This document shows, piece after piece, positions 15,225-25,673 of a stretch of DNA of 54,919 bases (its first letter is position 1; each line of letters begins with the position of its first letter). This DNA is from an uncultured Alcanivorax sp. (GTDB lineage Bacteria; Pseudomonadota; Gammaproteobacteria; Pseudomonadales; Alcanivoracaceae). The stretch is from contig CAJXLA010000006.1 of assembly GCA_913055795.1 (NCBI GenBank), positions 1 to 54,919 of the forward strand, in the 5' to 3' direction. Under the pieces are notes generated by a model. It had not been told where the DNA came from and did not search any database. It saw only the letters and a list, made by a program, of their open reading frames with translations. Position numbers and translations under genes: made by a program.

Positions 15225-16985
15225 GTGCGTTTCGGAGTTGTTGGCAAGGTCGTGAAATGGCCTCCGGCCATGGACTGGCTGAGCGGCTATGGCGGCAAGG
15301 ATGCCACCTCGGACGGCATTGCCGCGGTCATCGTCACCATCATGCTGATCCCGCAAAGCCTGGCCTATGCCCTGCTCGCGGGCCTGCCGCCCCAGGTGGG
15401 GCTCTATGCCAGTATCCTGCCGCTGGTGGCCTATGCCCTGTTCGGCTCCTCGCGAGCACTCGCGGTAGGCCCGGTGGCCGTGGTCTCGCTGCTCACCGCC
15501 GCCTCGGTGAGCAAGGTGGCCGAGCCCGGCTCGCCCGAATACCTGGCCGCGGCCATGATCCTGGCCGCACTGTCCGGCATCGTGCTGGTCATCATGGGCC
15601 TGCTGCGACTGGGCTGGATCGCCAACCTGCTGTCGCACCCGGTGGTTTCCGGCTTTATTACCGCTTCCGGGATCCTGATCGCCGCCAGTCAGCTCAAGCA
15701 TGTGCTGGGCGTGGAGCTGCACGGGCACAACCTCGTCGACATCATGCACTCACTGGTGCCCCGTCTGGACAAGATCAATGGCCCCACGGTGATCATCGGG
15801 GTCGGCGCCATTGCCTTTCTTTTCTGGGTCCGCAGCCGGCTGAAACCACTGCTGCAACGCACCGGCCTGTCGCCTTTTCTGGTGGATATGCTCACCAAGG
15901 CGGGCCCGGTCATGGCGGTAATCGTGACCACCCTGGCCGTATACGGGCTGGATCTGAAGCAACAGGGCGTGGCCATTGTGGGCGCCATTCCGGGGGGGCT
16001 GCCCGAGATCCAGGTGCCGCCGGCACACGCCGAGTTCTGGCGCAAGCTCTTCCCGGCGGCCGTGCTGATCAGTCTGATCGGCTTCGTGGAATCCATTTCG
16101 GTGGCCCAGACCCTGGCCGCCAAGCGGCGCCAGCGCGTCAATGCCAATCGCGAACTCACCGGGCTGGGCGCGGCCAATCTGGCCAGCGCCTTCTCCGGCG
16201 GTTTTCCGGTCACCGGCGGTTTCTCACGTTCGGTGGTCAACTTCGATGCCGGCGCCGTCACCCCCATGGCCGGCGTCTTTACCGCTGTGGGCATCGCGCT
16301 CACCGCGCTCTTTCTTACACCGCTGTTCCAGTACCTGCCCAAGGCGACGCTGGCGGCCACCATTATCGTGGCCGTACTCTCGCTGGTGGACCTGGGCGAG
16401 ATCCGGCGCACCTGGCGCTACTCGAAAACCGATTTCACCGCGATGGCGCTCACCATTGCCGTGGTACTGGGCGTGGGGGTGGAAGCCGGTGTGCTCACCG
16501 GCGTGCTCGCCTCCATAGCCCTTTTTCTGTGGCGCACCAGCGCGCCGCATGTGGCCGTGGTGGGTCAGGTCCCGGGGACCGAGCATTTCCGCAATGTGCT
16601 GCGCCATGATGTGATGTGCAGCAAGAAGGTCTTGTCCGTGCGTGTGGACGAATCCCTGTATTTCGCCAATGCGCGCAACCTGGAAGACCGCATCTACGAC
16701 GACGTGCTGATGCGTCCCACCGTCGAACACGTGGTCCTGATGGGGTCGGCGATCAACCAGATTGATGCCAGCGCGCTGGAAAGCCTGGAGTCATTGAATC
16801 AGCGCCTGCATGACGCCGGCGTGACCCTGCACCTGTCCGAGGTGAAGGGCCCGGTCATGGACCGGCTGCGGCAATCACACTTCCCGGAGGAGCTCACCGG
16901 GCAGTTCTTTCTCAGCCAGTTCGCGGCCATGAAAACCCTGGATCCGGACTGCGCCCAACGCGCCCTGCAGCCGGATCAGAAATAG
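15225..16985 (+). CDS. SulP-family anion transporter with STAS domain
   Basis: A 586-residue SulP/SLC26-type permease with about 10-12 membrane helices (about 35-425) and a C-terminal STAS domain (about 450-565). The signature [15 protein letters not shown] lies near 43-57, and [16 protein letters not shown] matches the core. Substrates in the family include sulfate, bicarbonate and other anions. Here the operon suggests sulfate or sulfite movement after sulfide oxidation, which is inference. The GTG at 15225 has AGGGAG upstream. The stop overlaps the 3' end of the convergent DUF218 gene by 10 bases. Confidence 0.88.
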   Translation: MRFGVVGKVVKWPPAMDWLSGYGGKDATSDGIAAVIVTIMLIPQSLAYALLAGLPPQVGLYASILPLVAYALFGSSRALAVGPVAVVSLLTAASVSKVAEPGSPEYLAAAMILAALSGIVLVIMGLLRLGWIANLLSHPVVSGFITASGILIAASQLKHVLGVELHGHNLVDIMHSLVPRLDKINGPTVIIGVGAIAFLFWVRSRLKPLLQRTGLSPFLVDMLTKAGPVMAVIVTTLAVYGLDLKQQGVAIVGAIPGGLPEIQVPPAHAEFWRKLFPAAVLISLIGFVESISVAQTLAAKRRQRVNANRELTGLGAANLASAFSGGFPVTGGFSRSVVNFDAGAVTPMAGVFTAVGIALTALFLTPLFQYLPKATLAATIIVAVLSLVDLGEIRRTWRYSKTDFTAMALTIAVVLGVGVEAGVLTGVLASIALFLWRTSAPHVAVVGQVPGTEHFRNVLRHDVMCSKKVLSVRVDESLYFANARNLEDRIYDDVLMRPTVEHVVLMGSAINQIDASALESLESLNQRLHDAGVTLHLSEVKGPVMDRLRQSHFPEELTGQFFLSQFAAMKTLDPDCAQRALQPDQK

Positions 16986-17578
16986 CGCAGTTCGTACCAG
17001 CCAAGCGCCACCCACTCGTACCAGAGTTCGGGCAGCATGATCAGCGCGCCCGTGGATGGCATCCAGGCGGGCGCGGGCAACCGGGAAGCCGCCACCGGCT
17101 CCACGCGCAGGCCCTGGCGCTGAAAGCTGAGCACGGCCCGCGTGAGATGGGGCCGGTCGGTAACCACAACCACATCCGTGACGCCCCGGCGGCGCAGCAC
17201 GGCTGCGCAGTTCACCGCGTTCTGCCAGGTGGTGCGACTGGCACCCTCTTCGATCACGGTCAGCTCCGGCGCCTGCCGGGCCGTGCGCGCGCCCATGAGC
17301 GCCGCTTCCGCCGGACCCGCGCCGCGGCGTGCACCGCCGCTGACCAGCAGGGGCAATCCCCGCGCGCGGGCCTGTTCAATACCCGCCCAGAGCCGCCGCC
17401 GACCGGCCGGGGACAAACGCCAGGCCGAGCCGTGACGCACGCGCGCCGCGCCCGGCACCACCACGGCCGCGGGCTTGAGATCGCGCTCCGGCCGGGGCAC
17501 GGGCGGCAGCAGCCAGCGCACCACCAGCGGCAGGGTGGCGGCCATGACACACAGCAACAGGAGCGCGGTGATGGTCAT
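16976..17578 (-). CDS. DUF218 (YdcF/SanA-like) membrane-anchored protein
   Basis: A 200-residue protein with one N-terminal membrane helix (about 3-22) and a DUF218 domain (about 38-170). The family features are the VVVPG start strand, the LLVSGG segment, [12 protein letters not shown] and [13 protein letters not shown]. YdcF binds SAM in vitro and SanA affects envelope permeability, but no reaction is established. The ATG at 17578 removes an unsupported N-terminal extension and leaves a clean membrane anchor. It is convergent with sulP and divergent from leuS, with 111 bases between its start and leuS. Confidence 0.75.
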   Translation of the reverse strand: MTITALLLLCVMAATLPLVVRWLLPPVPRPERDLKPAAVVVPGAARVRHGSAWRLSPAGRRRLWAGIEQARARGLPLLVSGGARRGAGPAEAALMGARTARQAPELTVIEEGASRTTWQNAVNCAAVLRRRGVTDVVVVTDRPHLTRAVLSFQRQGLRVEPVAASRLPAPAWMPSTGALIMLPELWYEWVALGWYELRYF

Positions 17579-17689
17579 GGCCAACGCCCCCGGAAGCTGT
17601 CTGCCGGAGCCCGGCTCATGTATCCTGTCCACTTTTCGGCGCGGTGCCGGAGCATCAATCGTTCATCCGCAAATCAGCTCAGAGAGACC

Positions 17690-20137
17690 ATGGAACCACA
17701 GTATCGGCCCCAGGACGTTGAACGCGAAGCGCAGCAGTACTGGCGCGAACAACAAAGCTTCAAGGTAACCGAGGATCCGGCACGGGAGAAGTTTTACTGC
17801 CTGTCCATGTTCCCCTATCCCAGCGGCCGGCTGCACATGGGGCATGTGCGCAACTATACCATTGGCGATGTCATCAGCCGCTATCAGCGCATGCAGGGCA
17901 AGAATGTGCTCCAGCCCATGGGCTGGGATGCGTTCGGCCTGCCCGCGGAGAACGCCGCCATCGACAACAAGACGGCACCGGCGAAGTGGACCTGGCAGAA
18001 CATCGACTACATGCGCGAACAGCTTCAGCGCCTGGGCTTCGGCTATGACTGGGACCGGGAAATCACCACCTGCTCGCCCGATTACTACCGCTGGGAACAG
18101 TGGTTCTTTACGCGGCTGTACGAAAAGGGGCTGGTTTATCGCAAGAAATCCACGGTGAACTGGTGCCCGCATGACCAGACCGTGCTGGCCAACGAACAGG
18201 TGGTGGAAGGCTGCTGCTGGCGCTGCGACACGCCGGTGGAACAAAAGGCCATTCCCCAATGGTTCATCCGCATTACCGATTACGCCGAGGAATTGCTGCA
18301 GGATCTGGATCAGCTGGACGGCTGGCCGGAACAGGTCAAGACCATGCAGCGCAACTGGATCGGCAAGTCCGAGGGTGTGGAAATGGATTTTGCCGTGCCC
18401 GGCGAAGATCCGTTGCGCGTTTATACCACACGGCCGGACACCCTGATGGGTGTGAGCTATGTGGGTCTGGCCGCGGCCCATCCGCTGGCAGAAAAAATCG
18501 CTGCGGAGAATCAGGCTGTAGCCGACTTCGTTCGGGACTGTCTGCAACGCGGTGTTTCCGAAGCGGATATGGCCACCCTGGAAAAAAAGGGCGTGGACAC
18601 GGGCTACCAGGCGGTGCATCCGATCACCGGCAAACCGGTGCCCATCTATGTGGCCAACTTCGTGCTCATGGAATACGGCACCGGCGCGGTCATGGCGGTG
18701 CCGGCTCACGACCAGCGCGACTTCGAATTCGCGCAACAATATGATCTGCCCATCCCTCAGGTCATCGAACCCGTGGACGATCAGCAGGCGGATCTCGGCC
18801 GCGAAGCCTTTACCGACAAGGGCCGGCTGATCAACTCCGGCGAATTCGATGGCCTGAGCTCCGACGAAGCCTTCGAGGCCATCGCGAGGAAACTGGAAAA
18901 CGAAGGCCTGGGTAAGCGCACGGTGAACTACCGCCTGCGGGACTGGGGTGTATCCCGTCAGCGCTACTGGGGCGCGCCCATTCCCATGCTGGAAACGGAG
19001 GGCGGCGACCATGTACCCGTTCCGGATGAGCAGCTGCCGGTGGCCCTGCCCGAGGACGTGACCATGGAAGCCGGGGCCAATCCGCTCAAGGATGATCCCG
19101 ACTGGGCACGCACGCTCTACAACGACGAACCGGCCTTCCGGGAGACGGACACCTTCGACACCTTCATGGAATCGAGCTGGTACTACGCACGCTACTGTGA
19201 CCCCAACAATGATCAGGCCATGCTCGATCCCGACAAGGCGAATTACTGGCTGCCCGTGGATCAATACATCGGCGGTATCGAACACGCCATCCTGCATCTG
19301 CTCTATGCGCGCTTCTTCCACAAGCTGCTGCGCGATACCGGCCTGGTCAACTCCGACGAACCCTTCCAGCGGCTGCTGTGTCAGGGCATGGTGCTCAAAG
19401 ACGGATCCAAGATGTCCAAGTCCAAGGGCAACACCGTCGACCCCCAGGAAATGATCGATCACTACGGCGCGGACACGGTGCGGCTGTTCATGATGTTCGC
19501 CGCGCCGGCGGATCAGGCGCTCGAGTGGTCCGATTCCGGCGTGGAAGGCGCCTACCGTTTCATCAAGCGGCTCTGGCGTTTCGTGTTCGAGCATGTCGAG
19601 CGCGGACCGGCGCCGGAGCTGGATCCGGACGCTCTGGCCGAACCCGCCCGGGACCTGCGGCGCAAGACCCATGAGACCATCCGCAAGGTGAGCGACGATC
19701 TCAGTCGCCGTTACAGCTTCAATACGGCCATTGCCGCGGTCATGGAACTGGCCAATGACATCGGCAAGTTTGACGCGCACGACGACAGTGACCGCGCCGT
19801 ATTGCACGAGGCGCTGGAATCCGCCGTGCTGCTGCTCGCACCCACCATTCCCCACGCAGCGCATGCAATGTGGCACGCGCTGGGCCACGAAACGCCCATT
19901 GTGGACGCCGAATGGCCGGCCTGTGACGAAGCCGCGCTCGCACGCGACAGCATCGAACTGGTGGTTCAAGTGAACGGCAAGGTACGCTCGAAGATCGAGG
20001 TGCCCACCGACGCGGACGAAGACCACATCAAGGAATTGGCCCGGGAACAGCCCAATGTGCAAAAGTTCATCGAGGGAGCCACCATCCGCAAGGAAATCGT
20101 GGTGCCGGGCAAGCTGGTCAATATAGTGGCTTCATGA
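17690..20137 (+). CDS. leuS: leucyl-tRNA synthetase
   Basis: An 815-residue class Ia aminoacyl-tRNA synthetase charging tRNA-Leu. HIGH-type HMGH is at residues 49-52, the CP1 editing domain (with the TTRPDTLMG element) spans about 220-415, KMSKS is at 574-578, and the anticodon-binding domain follows. It is somewhat shorter than the E. coli enzyme (860 residues), but all domains are present. The ATG at 17690 gives the canonical [11 protein letters not shown] start with GAGAGA upstream. Its stop overlaps the lptE start (ATGATGA). Confidence 0.97.
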   Translation: MEPQYRPQDVEREAQQYWREQQSFKVTEDPAREKFYCLSMFPYPSGRLHMGHVRNYTIGDVISRYQRMQGKNVLQPMGWDAFGLPAENAAIDNKTAPAKWTWQNIDYMREQLQRLGFGYDWDREITTCSPDYYRWEQWFFTRLYEKGLVYRKKSTVNWCPHDQTVLANEQVVEGCCWRCDTPVEQKAIPQWFIRITDYAEELLQDLDQLDGWPEQVKTMQRNWIGKSEGVEMDFAVPGEDPLRVYTTRPDTLMGVSYVGLAAAHPLAEKIAAENQAVADFVRDCLQRGVSEADMATLEKKGVDTGYQAVHPITGKPVPIYVANFVLMEYGTGAVMAVPAHDQRDFEFAQQYDLPIPQVIEPVDDQQADLGREAFTDKGRLINSGEFDGLSSDEAFEAIARKLENEGLGKRTVNYRLRDWGVSRQRYWGAPIPMLETEGGDHVPVPDEQLPVALPEDVTMEAGANPLKDDPDWARTLYNDEPAFRETDTFDTFMESSWYYARYCDPNNDQAMLDPDKANYWLPVDQYIGGIEHAILHLLYARFFHKLLRDTGLVNSDEPFQRLLCQGMVLKDGSKMSKSKGNTVDPQEMIDHYGADTVRLFMMFAAPADQALEWSDSGVEGAYRFIKRLWRFVFEHVERGPAPELDPDALAEPARDLRRKTHETIRKVSDDLSRRYSFNTAIAAVMELANDIGKFDAHDDSDRAVLHEALESAVLLLAPTIPHAAHAMWHALGHETPIVDAEWPACDEAALARDSIELVVQVNGKVRSKIEVPTDADEDHIKELAREQPNVQKFIEGATIRKEIVVPGKLVNIVAS

Positions 20138-20667
20138 TGACCCGCGCGCTATCGCCATGGCGGATCCAAATCCTGCTGCTGGTGCTGATCGCACTGCCGG
20201 GTTGTGGCTGGCAATTGCGCACGGCCCCGGACATGGGCGCGCTGCCGGTACTCGCCCTATCCGGTGCGGGCCATGACCTGCGGCATGAACTGACCGAGGC
20301 ACTGGACAACGCCGGCGTGCGCGTGGAGGCCACCAGCGACTGGACCCTGGCCTTCAGCAGGGAGTCCTGGACGAAGCGCACCGTGGCCACGGATACGCGG
20401 GGCCGCGCGGCGGAGCGTGAACTGCGGCTGAACCTGGAATGGCGGCTGGAACCCGGCGGCGACCAGCGGCCGGGGCCGCGGCGCGAACTGACCCTGACCC
20501 GCACTTTTCAGTACAGCCCCACGGATGCCACCACCTCCAGCGACGAAGAAGATCTGCTGCGCGAGTCCATGTACCGGGACGCTGTCTGGCAGATTCTGCG
20601 CCAGATCGAGGCCACCGCCTCGCAACTGCCGTTGAACGGGGAGGAGTCGGATGCAGCTACGCGCTGA
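20134..20667 (+). CDS. lptE: LPS-assembly lipoprotein LptE
   Basis: A 177-residue outer-membrane lipoprotein that plugs the LptD barrel during LPS insertion. It has a signal peptide with lipobox LPGC (Cys near 24), followed by the LptE-typical GWQLR start of the mature protein and an alternating strand pattern with the [19 protein letters not shown] region. Identification rests on its position between leuS and holA plus this pattern. The first ATG overlaps the leuS stop, and its 3' end overlaps holA by 17 bases. Confidence 0.9.
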   Translation: MMTRALSPWRIQILLLVLIALPGCGWQLRTAPDMGALPVLALSGAGHDLRHELTEALDNAGVRVEATSDWTLAFSRESWTKRTVATDTRGRAAERELRLNLEWRLEPGGDQRPGPRRELTLTRTFQYSPTDATTSSDEEDLLRESMYRDAVWQILRQIEATASQLPLNGEESDAATR

Positions 20668-21670
20668 ACAACTGGCGAACCAGCTGGAGAAGAAACTCCT
20701 GCCCGCCTGGCTGATCGCGGGCGACGAACCCCTGCAGCAGGGCGAGGCCTGTGATCTCGTGCGCCGGCATGCGCGCGCGCAGGGCTTCGACGAGCGCGAA
20801 CGCTTCGACGCGGACATCGGTATAGACTGGAATGCCGTGCACCACGAGGCCCAGAACCTGAGCCTGTTCGGCGGGCGCCGTATCCTCGAGATCCGGCTGG
20901 GCGAGAAACGGCCGGACAAGACCGGCAGCGGTATTCTCTGCGAGCTGCTCGCCGAGGTGCCCGACGACACCCTGCTGCTGATTTCATGCTCGCGGCTCGA
21001 CCGCAAGAAGGATCTGAACAGCAAATGGGTCAAGGCACTGGACGCCGCCGGCGCCATGGTCCAGGTCTGGCCCATGGGACCGGATCAACTGCCCGGCTGG
21101 ATCCAGCAAAGACTGAAGCAGCACGGGCTGTCCGCGTCCGGCGAGGCCGCCGCCCTGCTCGCCGAACGCGCCGAGGGCAACCTGCTGGCCTGCGCCCAGG
21201 AGGTAGAAAAACTGGCGCTGCTCCATCCCGGGCAGAACCTGGAGCTGGCGGACATTCAGAACGCCGTGGGCGACAGCAGCCGCTTCTCGCCCTTCGATCT
21301 CACGGAAGCGCTCACGCGCGGCCAGGCCCAGCGCGCGCTGCGCATTCTCGATACCCTGCACGAGGAAGGCGTCGAACCGCCCGTGCTGCTCTGGGCGCTG
21401 GCGCGCGAGACCCGGGCCATGGCGGCCATGGCCGCCGGCCGGGATCCGGGCATCCGCATGCCGCCGGCCCGGCTCAATGCGTTGCAGCAACACGCCCGGC
21501 GCCTGGGCCCGGAATCCCTGCAAAAGGCACTCGCGCGCGCGGCCACCGTGGACCAGGCCATCAAGGGGCAGTCGCCGGAGGATCCCTGGCGCGCGCTCGC
21601 CAGTGTGGTGTTGCGGCTGGCGGGCAGTCCGCTGCCGGCGGCGCTGGAACGGCCCCCGAGCTATGCTTGA
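20651..21670 (+). CDS. holA: DNA polymerase III subunit delta
   Basis: A 339-residue clamp-loader subunit that opens the beta clamp at primers. The N-terminal AAA-like fold (LLPAWLIAGDEPLQQGEA near 15-32), the middle domain with LLAERAEGNLLACAQEVEKLALL (typical of delta), and the C-terminal collar helices ending in EDPWRALASVVLRLAG match HolA. The start has GGGGAGGAG upstream and lies inside lptE, consistent with the conserved leuS-lptE-holA operon. Confidence 0.95.
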   Translation: MQLRAEQLANQLEKKLLPAWLIAGDEPLQQGEACDLVRRHARAQGFDERERFDADIGIDWNAVHHEAQNLSLFGGRRILEIRLGEKRPDKTGSGILCELLAEVPDDTLLLISCSRLDRKKDLNSKWVKALDAAGAMVQVWPMGPDQLPGWIQQRLKQHGLSASGEAAALLAERAEGNLLACAQEVEKLALLHPGQNLELADIQNAVGDSSRFSPFDLTEALTRGQAQRALRILDTLHEEGVEPPVLLWALARETRAMAAMAAGRDPGIRMPPARLNALQQHARRLGPESLQKALARAATVDQAIKGQSPEDPWRALASVVLRLAGSPLPAALERPPSYA

Positions 21671-21727
21671 ACGCCGCCAACGCCGCCCGCAGGGTATCCG
21701 CATCAAGCGCCAATCCGGAGGACATCC

Positions 21728-22279
21728 ATGAGCAAGAGCGTACTCATCCCCGTCGCCGATGGCTCCGAAGACATCGAAAGCGTAACCCTGATCGATGTGC
21801 TCCGCCGGGCCGAGGCGGAGGTAACCGTCGCCGCCGTGGGCGATTCCGCCACCATTACCGCCGCGCGCGGCACCCGGATCACCGCGGATGCACGACTGGA
21901 TGACGTGATCGACCGCGACTATGACCTGATCGTGCTGCCCGGCGGCCGGGGCGGCGCCGAAGCCCTGCGCGACTGCCCGCCGCTCATCGAGCGCCTGAAA
22001 CAGCAGCAAAACGCGGGCAAACTCTATGGCGCCATCTGCGCCAGTCCGGGCGTGGCGCTGGCGCCGCACGGCCTGCTCGACGATGTAGCCGCCACCGGCC
22101 ATCCCGGCTTTCAGGACCCGCTGCCCCATCAGGACCGCGCACAGGAACGGGTGGTGCGCGACGGTCAGTGCCTGACCAGCCAGGGCCCGGGCACGGCGCT
22201 GGAATACAGCCTGGCCCTGGTGGAAGCGCTCTTCGGCGCCGACAAGCGCGAGCAGGTGGGCGCGCCTATGGTGCTGTAG
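21728..22279 (+). CDS. DJ-1/PfpI-family protein (YajL-like)
   Basis: A 183-residue DJ-1/ThiJ/PfpI protein of the YajL-DJ-1 subgroup. The nucleophile-elbow Cys104 lies in AICASPG and the conserved Glu14 in DGSED. YajL and DJ-1 proteins protect against oxidative and carbonyl stress; the claimed deglycase activity is debated. An AGGA-type ribosome binding site (GGAGGACATCC region) precedes the ATG. It follows holA after 57 bases, a common gammaproteobacterial neighbourhood, and may be cotranscribed with it. Confidence 0.9.
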   Translation: MSKSVLIPVADGSEDIESVTLIDVLRRAEAEVTVAAVGDSATITAARGTRITADARLDDVIDRDYDLIVLPGGRGGAEALRDCPPLIERLKQQQNAGKLYGAICASPGVALAPHGLLDDVAATGHPGFQDPLPHQDRAQERVVRDGQCLTSQGPGTALEYSLALVEALFGADKREQVGAPMVL

Positions 22280-22344
22280 CGCAGGAGCCTCATACGGTTT
22301 TCCCCTGTGCTAGGCTACGCACTTTGACGGCACCGGGATTCTCC

Positions 22345-23217
22345 ATGGCACGCGACAGCACCGACACTTCCTCCATCAGCTTCACCGCCCTCTACACCGG
22401 GCAGGTATGGAATCAGAACGGGCTATCGGCGCCGGGCTTTGCCACGCCCCGGGGGCGGTTCTATTACCACGCCATGACGCCCTTCGAGTACATCGGCGGC
22501 AAGCTGGTGGGGGGCAATATCCGCACCTTCCTGCTGCAACGGCATCAGGTGATCGACGACCGGGTGGCGGACGCCATCGAAAACCGGGGCGTGACCCAGG
22601 TGCTGGAGATCGCCTGCGGGCTGTCACCGCGCGGCGCGCGCTTTGCCGAGCGCTACCCCGGCATTACCTATGTGGAAGCCGATCTGCCCGATATGGCCGC
22701 GCGCAAACACGCGCTGCTGCAACGCGAAGGGCGGCTCAGTGACCGCCATTATGTGGTCGATTGCAATATACTCGCGCGCGAAACGCCGGACTCGCTGGAA
22801 AAGGTGCTGTCGGATTTCGATCTGTCACAGCCGGTGCTGGTCGTCACCGAAGGACTGGTGAACTATTTCAACCTGGAAACCATCTCCGGGTTCTGGGAAC
22901 GGCTGGCCCTGGCGCTGCACGCCTTCCCGCGTGGTCTCTATCTCGCCGACAACTATCCCCTCTATGACGACATGTCCTTTCTGCGCACGCTGCGCGCGCT
23001 GGGCAAGCTGCTGGGTTCGGTGTCACGCAGCCAGGTAAGTTTTCACTTTCACAGCGACGACGAGGCGCGTAACACCTTCATGAATCTGGGCTTCCAGCAC
23101 GTGACCATTCATGATCCAGCGGATTTCTACGAACGGCTGTCCATTCCGCGCAGCCGGGGCCGCTCCTTTGTGCGCGTGATCGAGGGGGAGACGGAACAGC
23201 CTGCCGACCCGAGCTGA
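22345..23217 (+). CDS. class I SAM-dependent methyltransferase, LCMT/TcmP-like
   Basis: A 290-residue methyltransferase of the leucine-carboxyl-methyltransferase/TcmP-like family. The SAM site VLEIACGLSPRG lies near 80-91, followed by YVEADLPDM (acidic loop) and a VVTEGLVNYF segment. Members O-methylate carboxyl or hydroxyl groups of varied substrates; the substrate here is unknown. The ATG at 22345 was chosen because the longer reading frame upstream only antisenses or overlaps the DJ-1 gene. It is convergent with the M48 gene, ending 4 bases from it. Confidence 0.8.
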   Translation: MARDSTDTSSISFTALYTGQVWNQNGLSAPGFATPRGRFYYHAMTPFEYIGGKLVGGNIRTFLLQRHQVIDDRVADAIENRGVTQVLEIACGLSPRGARFAERYPGITYVEADLPDMAARKHALLQREGRLSDRHYVVDCNILARETPDSLEKVLSDFDLSQPVLVVTEGLVNYFNLETISGFWERLALALHAFPRGLYLADNYPLYDDMSFLRTLRALGKLLGSVSRSQVSFHFHSDDEARNTFMNLGFQHVTIHDPADFYERLSIPRSRGRSFVRVIEGETEQPADPS

Positions 23218-23221
23218 GTTT

Positions 23222-24010
23222 TCACGCCGCCGGACATCGTGCTGGAATCGCTTTTTCATACCGCTGTTGGGCTGCGGGCAGGTTTTCGCGCAGATGTTCG
23301 ATGCGTGTGTCATGCGCCGGGTGGGTGGAGAGAAACTCCAGGGGTTGCCCGGAACCCGCCTCGGCCATGTTTTGCCACAGAGCCACACTTTCGCCGGGGC
23401 GGAATCCGGCCGCAGCCATGAGCAGCTGCCCCATTTCATCCGCTTCACGCTCGTGGGCACGGCTGAACGGGAGGGTGACGCCCAGTTTCGCGCCCAGCCC
23501 CAGAACCTGTAACACCTGCTCATTCTCCACTTCGCCGAAAAGCCCGATCAGCATGAGCGCGATCCGCAGCCCCAGCTTCTGGGTCAGGCGCTCATTGCCA
23601 TGATCCGCCAGCAGATGCCCCACCTCGTGGCCGATGATCGCCGCCAGCTGGTCCGGCCCTTCGGCAACCCGGAGAATCCCCGCATGAATACCGATGCGCC
23701 CGCCCGGCAGGGCGAAGGCATTGGGCGTGGCGTTGTCGAAGACCACCACCTCCCACTGCTCGGGCACCCGGGCGCCGGGATACACGGACTCCACCTCATC
23801 CAGCACCCGGCGGGCGACACACTCCACCCGGGCACGCTGGTCCGGGTCCGAAATCGTGGTCCCTTCCTGCTTCATTCGGGCGAAGGCCCGCGCGCCCATA
23901 TCGGCCATGACGGGATCCGGGACCAGGGCCAGCTGATCCCGGCCGGTGGGTGTCTTCTCGCATCCGGTGAGTGTCAGCAGGACAATGGTGGTAAGGAAAC
24001 GCAACTTCAA
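23222..24010 (-). CDS. M48-family metallopeptidase lipoprotein
   Basis: A 262-residue outer-membrane or periplasmic zinc peptidase of the LoiP/YggG type. Signal peptide lipobox LTGC places the lipidated Cys at 17. The zinc motif HEVGH gives His128, Glu129 and His132, and a downstream HEREADEMG supplies the third ligand Glu. Such proteins degrade misfolded outer-membrane or secreted proteins. The start is a TTG at 24010 with GGGAG upstream. It sits between a convergent methyltransferase and a same-strand hydrolase gene. Confidence 0.88.
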   Translation of the reverse strand: MKLRFLTTIVLLTLTGCEKTPTGRDQLALVPDPVMADMGARAFARMKQEGTTISDPDQRARVECVARRVLDEVESVYPGARVPEQWEVVVFDNATPNAFALPGGRIGIHAGILRVAEGPDQLAAIIGHEVGHLLADHGNERLTQKLGLRIALMLIGLFGEVENEQVLQVLGLGAKLGVTLPFSRAHEREADEMGQLLMAAAGFRPGESVALWQNMAEAGSGQPLEFLSTHPAHDTRIEHLRENLPAAQQRYEKAIPARCPAA

Positions 24011-24128
24011 CTCGGGATCTCCCCGGGATCACAGGATCGGCCCGCAAACGGGGTTCATGCCTGGAAGCTTGCCGGACTCCGCAAGCACCCTCGGATGGGC
24101 GTGTGAACGGTTGCGGGCGCGGAATGAT

Positions 24129-25427
24129 TCAGCCGTAGATGCGGCGGACCGCCGGGCGCTCATCCTTTTCCGGCGGCAAAAAATATTCGCGGTCGCGCAA
24201 CAGATCGGCAAAGCGTTCGGCCTGCTTGATGTTGCCGTGCTTGAACAGGCACCGGATATAGCCCTCGCCTTCATAGTCAAAGGCCAGCAACTCCAGCTTG
24301 AGCTCCGGTGTGTCCATGTACAGGGTGCAATCCCGGGCGTGGTCCGCCAGCGAAAAACCGGGTTGTTCCAGCTTGATCAGACACCCGAAGAAGTTGATAT
24401 CCATCACCGTCACCGCCTGATCAAAACGGAACTGATCACCCACCCGGGACTCACTCACCATGCGCCCGCGCGGATTGCCCGGAATCAGACGTTCGCTGCG
24501 CCGACGTTCAATGGTCTGGCTGCAGCCCTTGGGCATGAGCCGGATGCCCTCCACCTGTTCCAGTGACTGACCCCGCAGGAAGGTGGAAAACAGATTCAGC
24601 GACACCTCGCGCTTTTCCAGCTGAGGCAGATGATCCGCACCCTTGACCAGCACGAACTGCGCATTGGGGCATTGATCGGCAAAGCTGGCGTTCTCCCAGG
24701 GCAGCGTGAAGCTGTCGTATTCGCCCGTCATCACCAGGGTATCGCATTCGGGATAGCCGATCATGCCCTCCACGGACAGCAACCGCCGGCCGTTAATGGT
24801 GTACCGGGCCTGTTCGTTTTCCGTCAGGGACTTCATCTGCTTGTAGAACAGCCGCCGGGCCGTGGGCGTGATGCCGGTTTCCTTCAGATGCATGTAATTG
24901 ACCAGATAGAGCACCACGGCCTGGCTGAACTCGTCCATGCGCCCCTGCTCCAGCACCCGGGCGGATTCGTCCACCAGCATGCGCCAGCTCTTGCGCGGGC
25001 GCGTGACAATGCCGGCGACGATAAGCTTTTCCGTCAGGTGCGGATACTTGTAGGCAAAGGTACTGGCAATGGCCGAGCCCAGGGACAGGCCCATGAGATG
25101 CACCTTGTGCAGACCGGTTTCGGCGACAAAGCCATAGAGCAGATCGGCGAGATCCTCCATGCCCAGATCCGGGGCGAGCTGATCATTGTCCCCCAGCGAC
25201 GGCAGATCGATCAGAATGACCGGGAAGTCGTCGTAGATGCACTCCACGCAGTACTTGTAGGAAGTGAAGTTCTGAAAGGCACCGCCGACCACCAGCAGGG
25301 CGGGTTTGTCCACATTCTCGGGCCGGGAGAACGGCAGATAATCGATCTTCCACCGATCATCCACCCAGAGAGTACGCGGCTCGGCCTTGATTGCCCCCCG
25401 GGAATAGGCGATGTAGTCGATGTTCAT
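24129..25427 (-). CDS. alpha/beta-hydrolase fused to a PilZ-like domain
   Basis: A 432-residue two-domain protein. Residues 20-285 are an alpha/beta-hydrolase with nucleophile Ser115 in GLSLGS, Asp238 in GEYDSF and His266 in GADHLP. The region around [10 protein letters not shown] and [10 protein letters not shown] loosely recalls RhlA-type HAA synthases. Residues 300-420 resemble PilZ: an arginine cluster ERRRSER at 307-313 and DINFFG at 343-348 match the c-di-GMP-binding RxxxR and D/NxSxxG pattern, except that Asn replaces Ser. Regulation of a lipid-type hydrolase or synthase by c-di-GMP is therefore plausible inference. GGAGG precedes the ATG by 8 bases. It has no obvious operon partner. 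Confidence 0.75.
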   Translation of the reverse strand: MNIDYIAYSRGAIKAEPRTLWVDDRWKIDYLPFSRPENVDKPALLVVGGAFQNFTSYKYCVECIYDDFPVILIDLPSLGDNDQLAPDLGMEDLADLLYGFVAETGLHKVHLMGLSLGSAIASTFAYKYPHLTEKLIVAGIVTRPRKSWRMLVDESARVLEQGRMDEFSQAVVLYLVNYMHLKETGITPTARRLFYKQMKSLTENEQARYTINGRRLLSVEGMIGYPECDTLVMTGEYDSFTLPWENASFADQCPNAQFVLVKGADHLPQLEKREVSLNLFSTFLRGQSLEQVEGIRLMPKGCSQTIERRRSERLIPGNPRGRMVSESRVGDQFRFDQAVTVMDINFFGCLIKLEQPGFSLADHARDCTLYMDTPELKLELLAFDYEGEGYIRCLFKHGNIKQAERFADLLRDREYFLPPEKDERPAVRRIYG

Positions 25428-25633
25428 GATTCTGGCCTCCGCTGGCACAGCGCTTGTTTTTCTGCTTTTGCCGCTTCGGCGGAACGGCAGGATCCGGTTT
25501 CATCATACACAAGTCGCCGGAAACCGGGGATTTACGATTGTTACCAATTTGGTGGCGTGCGTAAACGCCCACCGATGCCCACCCGGCGGCGGGCGCGGGG
25601 CCGAACGCTGGCCGCCCCCGCCCCGATGCGGGT

Positions 25634-25639
25634 TATAAT
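25634..25639 (+). promoter_or_regulatory. -10 box of a putative proA promoter
   Basis: A perfect TATAAT lies 34 bases before the proA ATG. The -35 region 17 bases upstream is GC-rich and unlike consensus. It would drive the long proA-nadD transcript. Confidence 0.45.
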
Positions 25640-25673
25640 CGCGCTCTTTCAGGCGCAACCAGGGCCGAACCCC

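Noticed and set aside
17663-20062. 799-residue open frame antisense to leuS
   Set aside because: It mirrors the leuS coding region in GC-rich DNA and shows no domain or signal features, while leuS on the plus strand is unmistakable.
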